Assembly (NCBI GenBank): GCA_002323325.1
Contig: DCQA01000019.1
Coordinates: 64,292-78,801, forward strand
DNA length: 14,510 nt
Reading direction: 5' to 3'
Source: Coxiellaceae bacterium UBA1530
GTDB lineage: Bacteria > Pseudomonadota > Gammaproteobacteria > Coxiellales > Coxiellaceae
Of this stretch, positions 13,489 to 14,510 are shown in pieces (the first letter of the stretch is position 1; each line of letters starts with the position of its first letter). A program made the translations under genes and the position numbers. The notes under the pieces were generated by a model. That model made no database searches. It worked only from the letters and a program-made list of their open reading frames with translations, and had not been told where the DNA came from.

Positions 13489-14510
13489 ATGAGTCAAGAA
13501 TCTCGTTGCCCGGTAATGCATGGGGCGATGACCCGTCAAGGTGATGAACGAACATCGAATAAAGATTGGTGGCCAAATCAATTAAATCTTTCTATTTTGC
13601 ATCAGCATTCACAAGCGTCTAACCCTCTTGAAGCATCGTTTAATTACCGTGAGGCCTTTGAGAGCTTAGATTACTTTGCTCTCAAAGAGGATTTAACACG
13701 TTTAATGACCGATTCCCAATCTTGGTGGCCTGCGGATTATGGGCATTATGGACCTTTTTTTATTCGCATGACATGGCATGCTGCCGGTACTTATCGGACA
13801 GCTGATGGGCGTGGGGGCGGCGGTACGGGCGCACAACGTTTTGCACCCTTAAATAGCTGGCCAGATAACGGTAACCTTGATAAAGCGAGACGCTTACTGT
13901 GGCCAATCAAACAAAAGTATGGACAGAAAATTAGCTGGGCTGATCTTTTAATATTGGCAGGTAATGTAGCTATTGAGTCCATGGGTGGTTATACCATCGG
14001 GTTTAGTGGTGGACGAGAAGATATTTGGGCTCCTGAAGAAGATATCTACTGGGGACTAGAAAAAGCCTGGTTAACTAATCAGCGATACCGTGGTGATCGT
14101 GAACTGGATTTACCTTTGGCTGCGGTACAAATGGGATTAATTTATGTGAACCCTGAGGGTCCTGATGGCAACCCAGATCCTGTAGCGAGCGCGCGAGACA
14201 TTCGTGAGACCTTTGCTCGAATGGCAATGAACGATGAAGAAACAGTTGCCTTAACAGCTGGTGGACATACTTTTGGTAAAACGCACGGTGCAGCACCGGA
14301 TTCATTTTTAGGCCCTGAACCCGAAGGAGCACCCATAGAAGAGATGGGGTTGGGTTGGAAGAATAGCTTTCAAACCGGTAAAGGCCGAGATACCATCACG
14401 AGCGGCTTAGAGGGGCCATGGACACCGAATCCAGCACAGTGGGATCATGATTATTTTAGAATTTTGTTGGGGTATGAATGGGAATTAAAGAAAAGTCCGG
14501 CAGGTGCGCA
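13489..14510 (+). CDS. katG: Catalase-peroxidase KatG (5' part; runs off window)
   Basis: Haem catalase-peroxidase that removes hydrogen peroxide. The frame is open from ATG at 13489 to the end of the window (340 codons; full KatG is about 720-740), so it is truncated only by the window edge. The distal haem site is RMTWHAAGTYR with R93, W96 and H97. The Met-Tyr-Trp adduct that confers catalase activity would be M245, Y219 and W96, with spacings (123 and 26) close to those of M. tuberculosis W107, Y229, M255. Proximal haem ligand is H260 in TAGGHTFGKTHG. The N-terminus MSQESRCPVMHG is cytoplasmic in character with no signal peptide. A ribosome binding site AAGGAAG precedes the ATG. The gene reads in the same direction as rlmL, 80 bases downstream of it. 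Confidence 0.97.
   Translation, partial: MSQESRCPVMHGAMTRQGDERTSNKDWWPNQLNLSILHQHSQASNPLEASFNYREAFESLDYFALKEDLTRLMTDSQSWWPADYGHYGPFFIRMTWHAAGTYRTADGRGGGGTGAQRFAPLNSWPDNGNLDKARRLLWPIKQKYGQKISWADLLILAGNVAIESMGGYTIGFSGGREDIWAPEEDIYWGLEKAWLTNQRYRGDRELDLPLAAVQMGLIYVNPEGPDGNPDPVASARDIRETFARMAMNDEETVALTAGGHTFGKTHGAAPDSFLGPEPEGAPIEEMGLGWKNSFQTGKGRDTITSGLEGPWTPNPAQWDHDYFRILLGYEWELKKSPAGA

Noticed and set aside
14075..14336. Minus-strand open frames of 64 and 85 codons near the right edge
   Set aside because: They are antisense to katG, which is intact through the haem-ligand region.

Overview
This is a chromosomal housekeeping stretch from a gammaproteobacterium of low-to-moderate GC. UvrD, UbiK, UbiA, UbiB, UbiJ, UbiE and the fused RlmKL all align along their length with enterobacterial proteins as I remember them, and the tRNA-Arg(CCG) is nearly the E. 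coli one. The AT-leaning composition and one unfamiliar HAD-like protein would suit a Legionella/Coxiella-type lineage, but that placement is inference.

Layout. Positions 1-1458 hold the 3' two thirds of uvrD (+), converging on a core-only cystathionine beta-synthase (1594-2556, -). A 156-base divergent gap leads into ubiK and comM (+, ATGA overlap), then a tRNA-Arg(CCG) behind a perfect TATAAT, with ubiA 29 bases after the tRNA. On the minus strand follow an orphan FixJ-type response regulator (5527-6150), an unrecognised 403-residue protein carrying HAD-like motifs (6433-7644), and the tightly coupled ubiE-ubiJ-ubiB operon (10767 down to 7788). A gap of about 530 bases holds an intrinsic terminator on the plus strand with no gene in front of it. 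After it come rlmL (rlmKL fusion, 11300-13408) and the first 340 codons of katG, which runs off the window.

How the genes fit together. Five ubiquinone genes lie within about 8 kb: UbiA (prenylation, membrane), UbiE (C-methylation), UbiB (membrane-bound atypical kinase/ATPase) and the two accessory factors UbiJ and UbiK, which are known partners in the soluble Ubi complex. The response regulator and the HAD-like protein sit between the two ubi blocks, on the strand of ubiEJB.

Most of the window is ordinary. The parts worth a second look are the HAD-like protein with its Ser/Pro-rich tail and upstream motifs, the response regulator with no visible kinase, the terminator with no gene in front of it, and the tRNA-ubiA arrangement. 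I see no mobile element, CRISPR array, prophage or phage-defence system.
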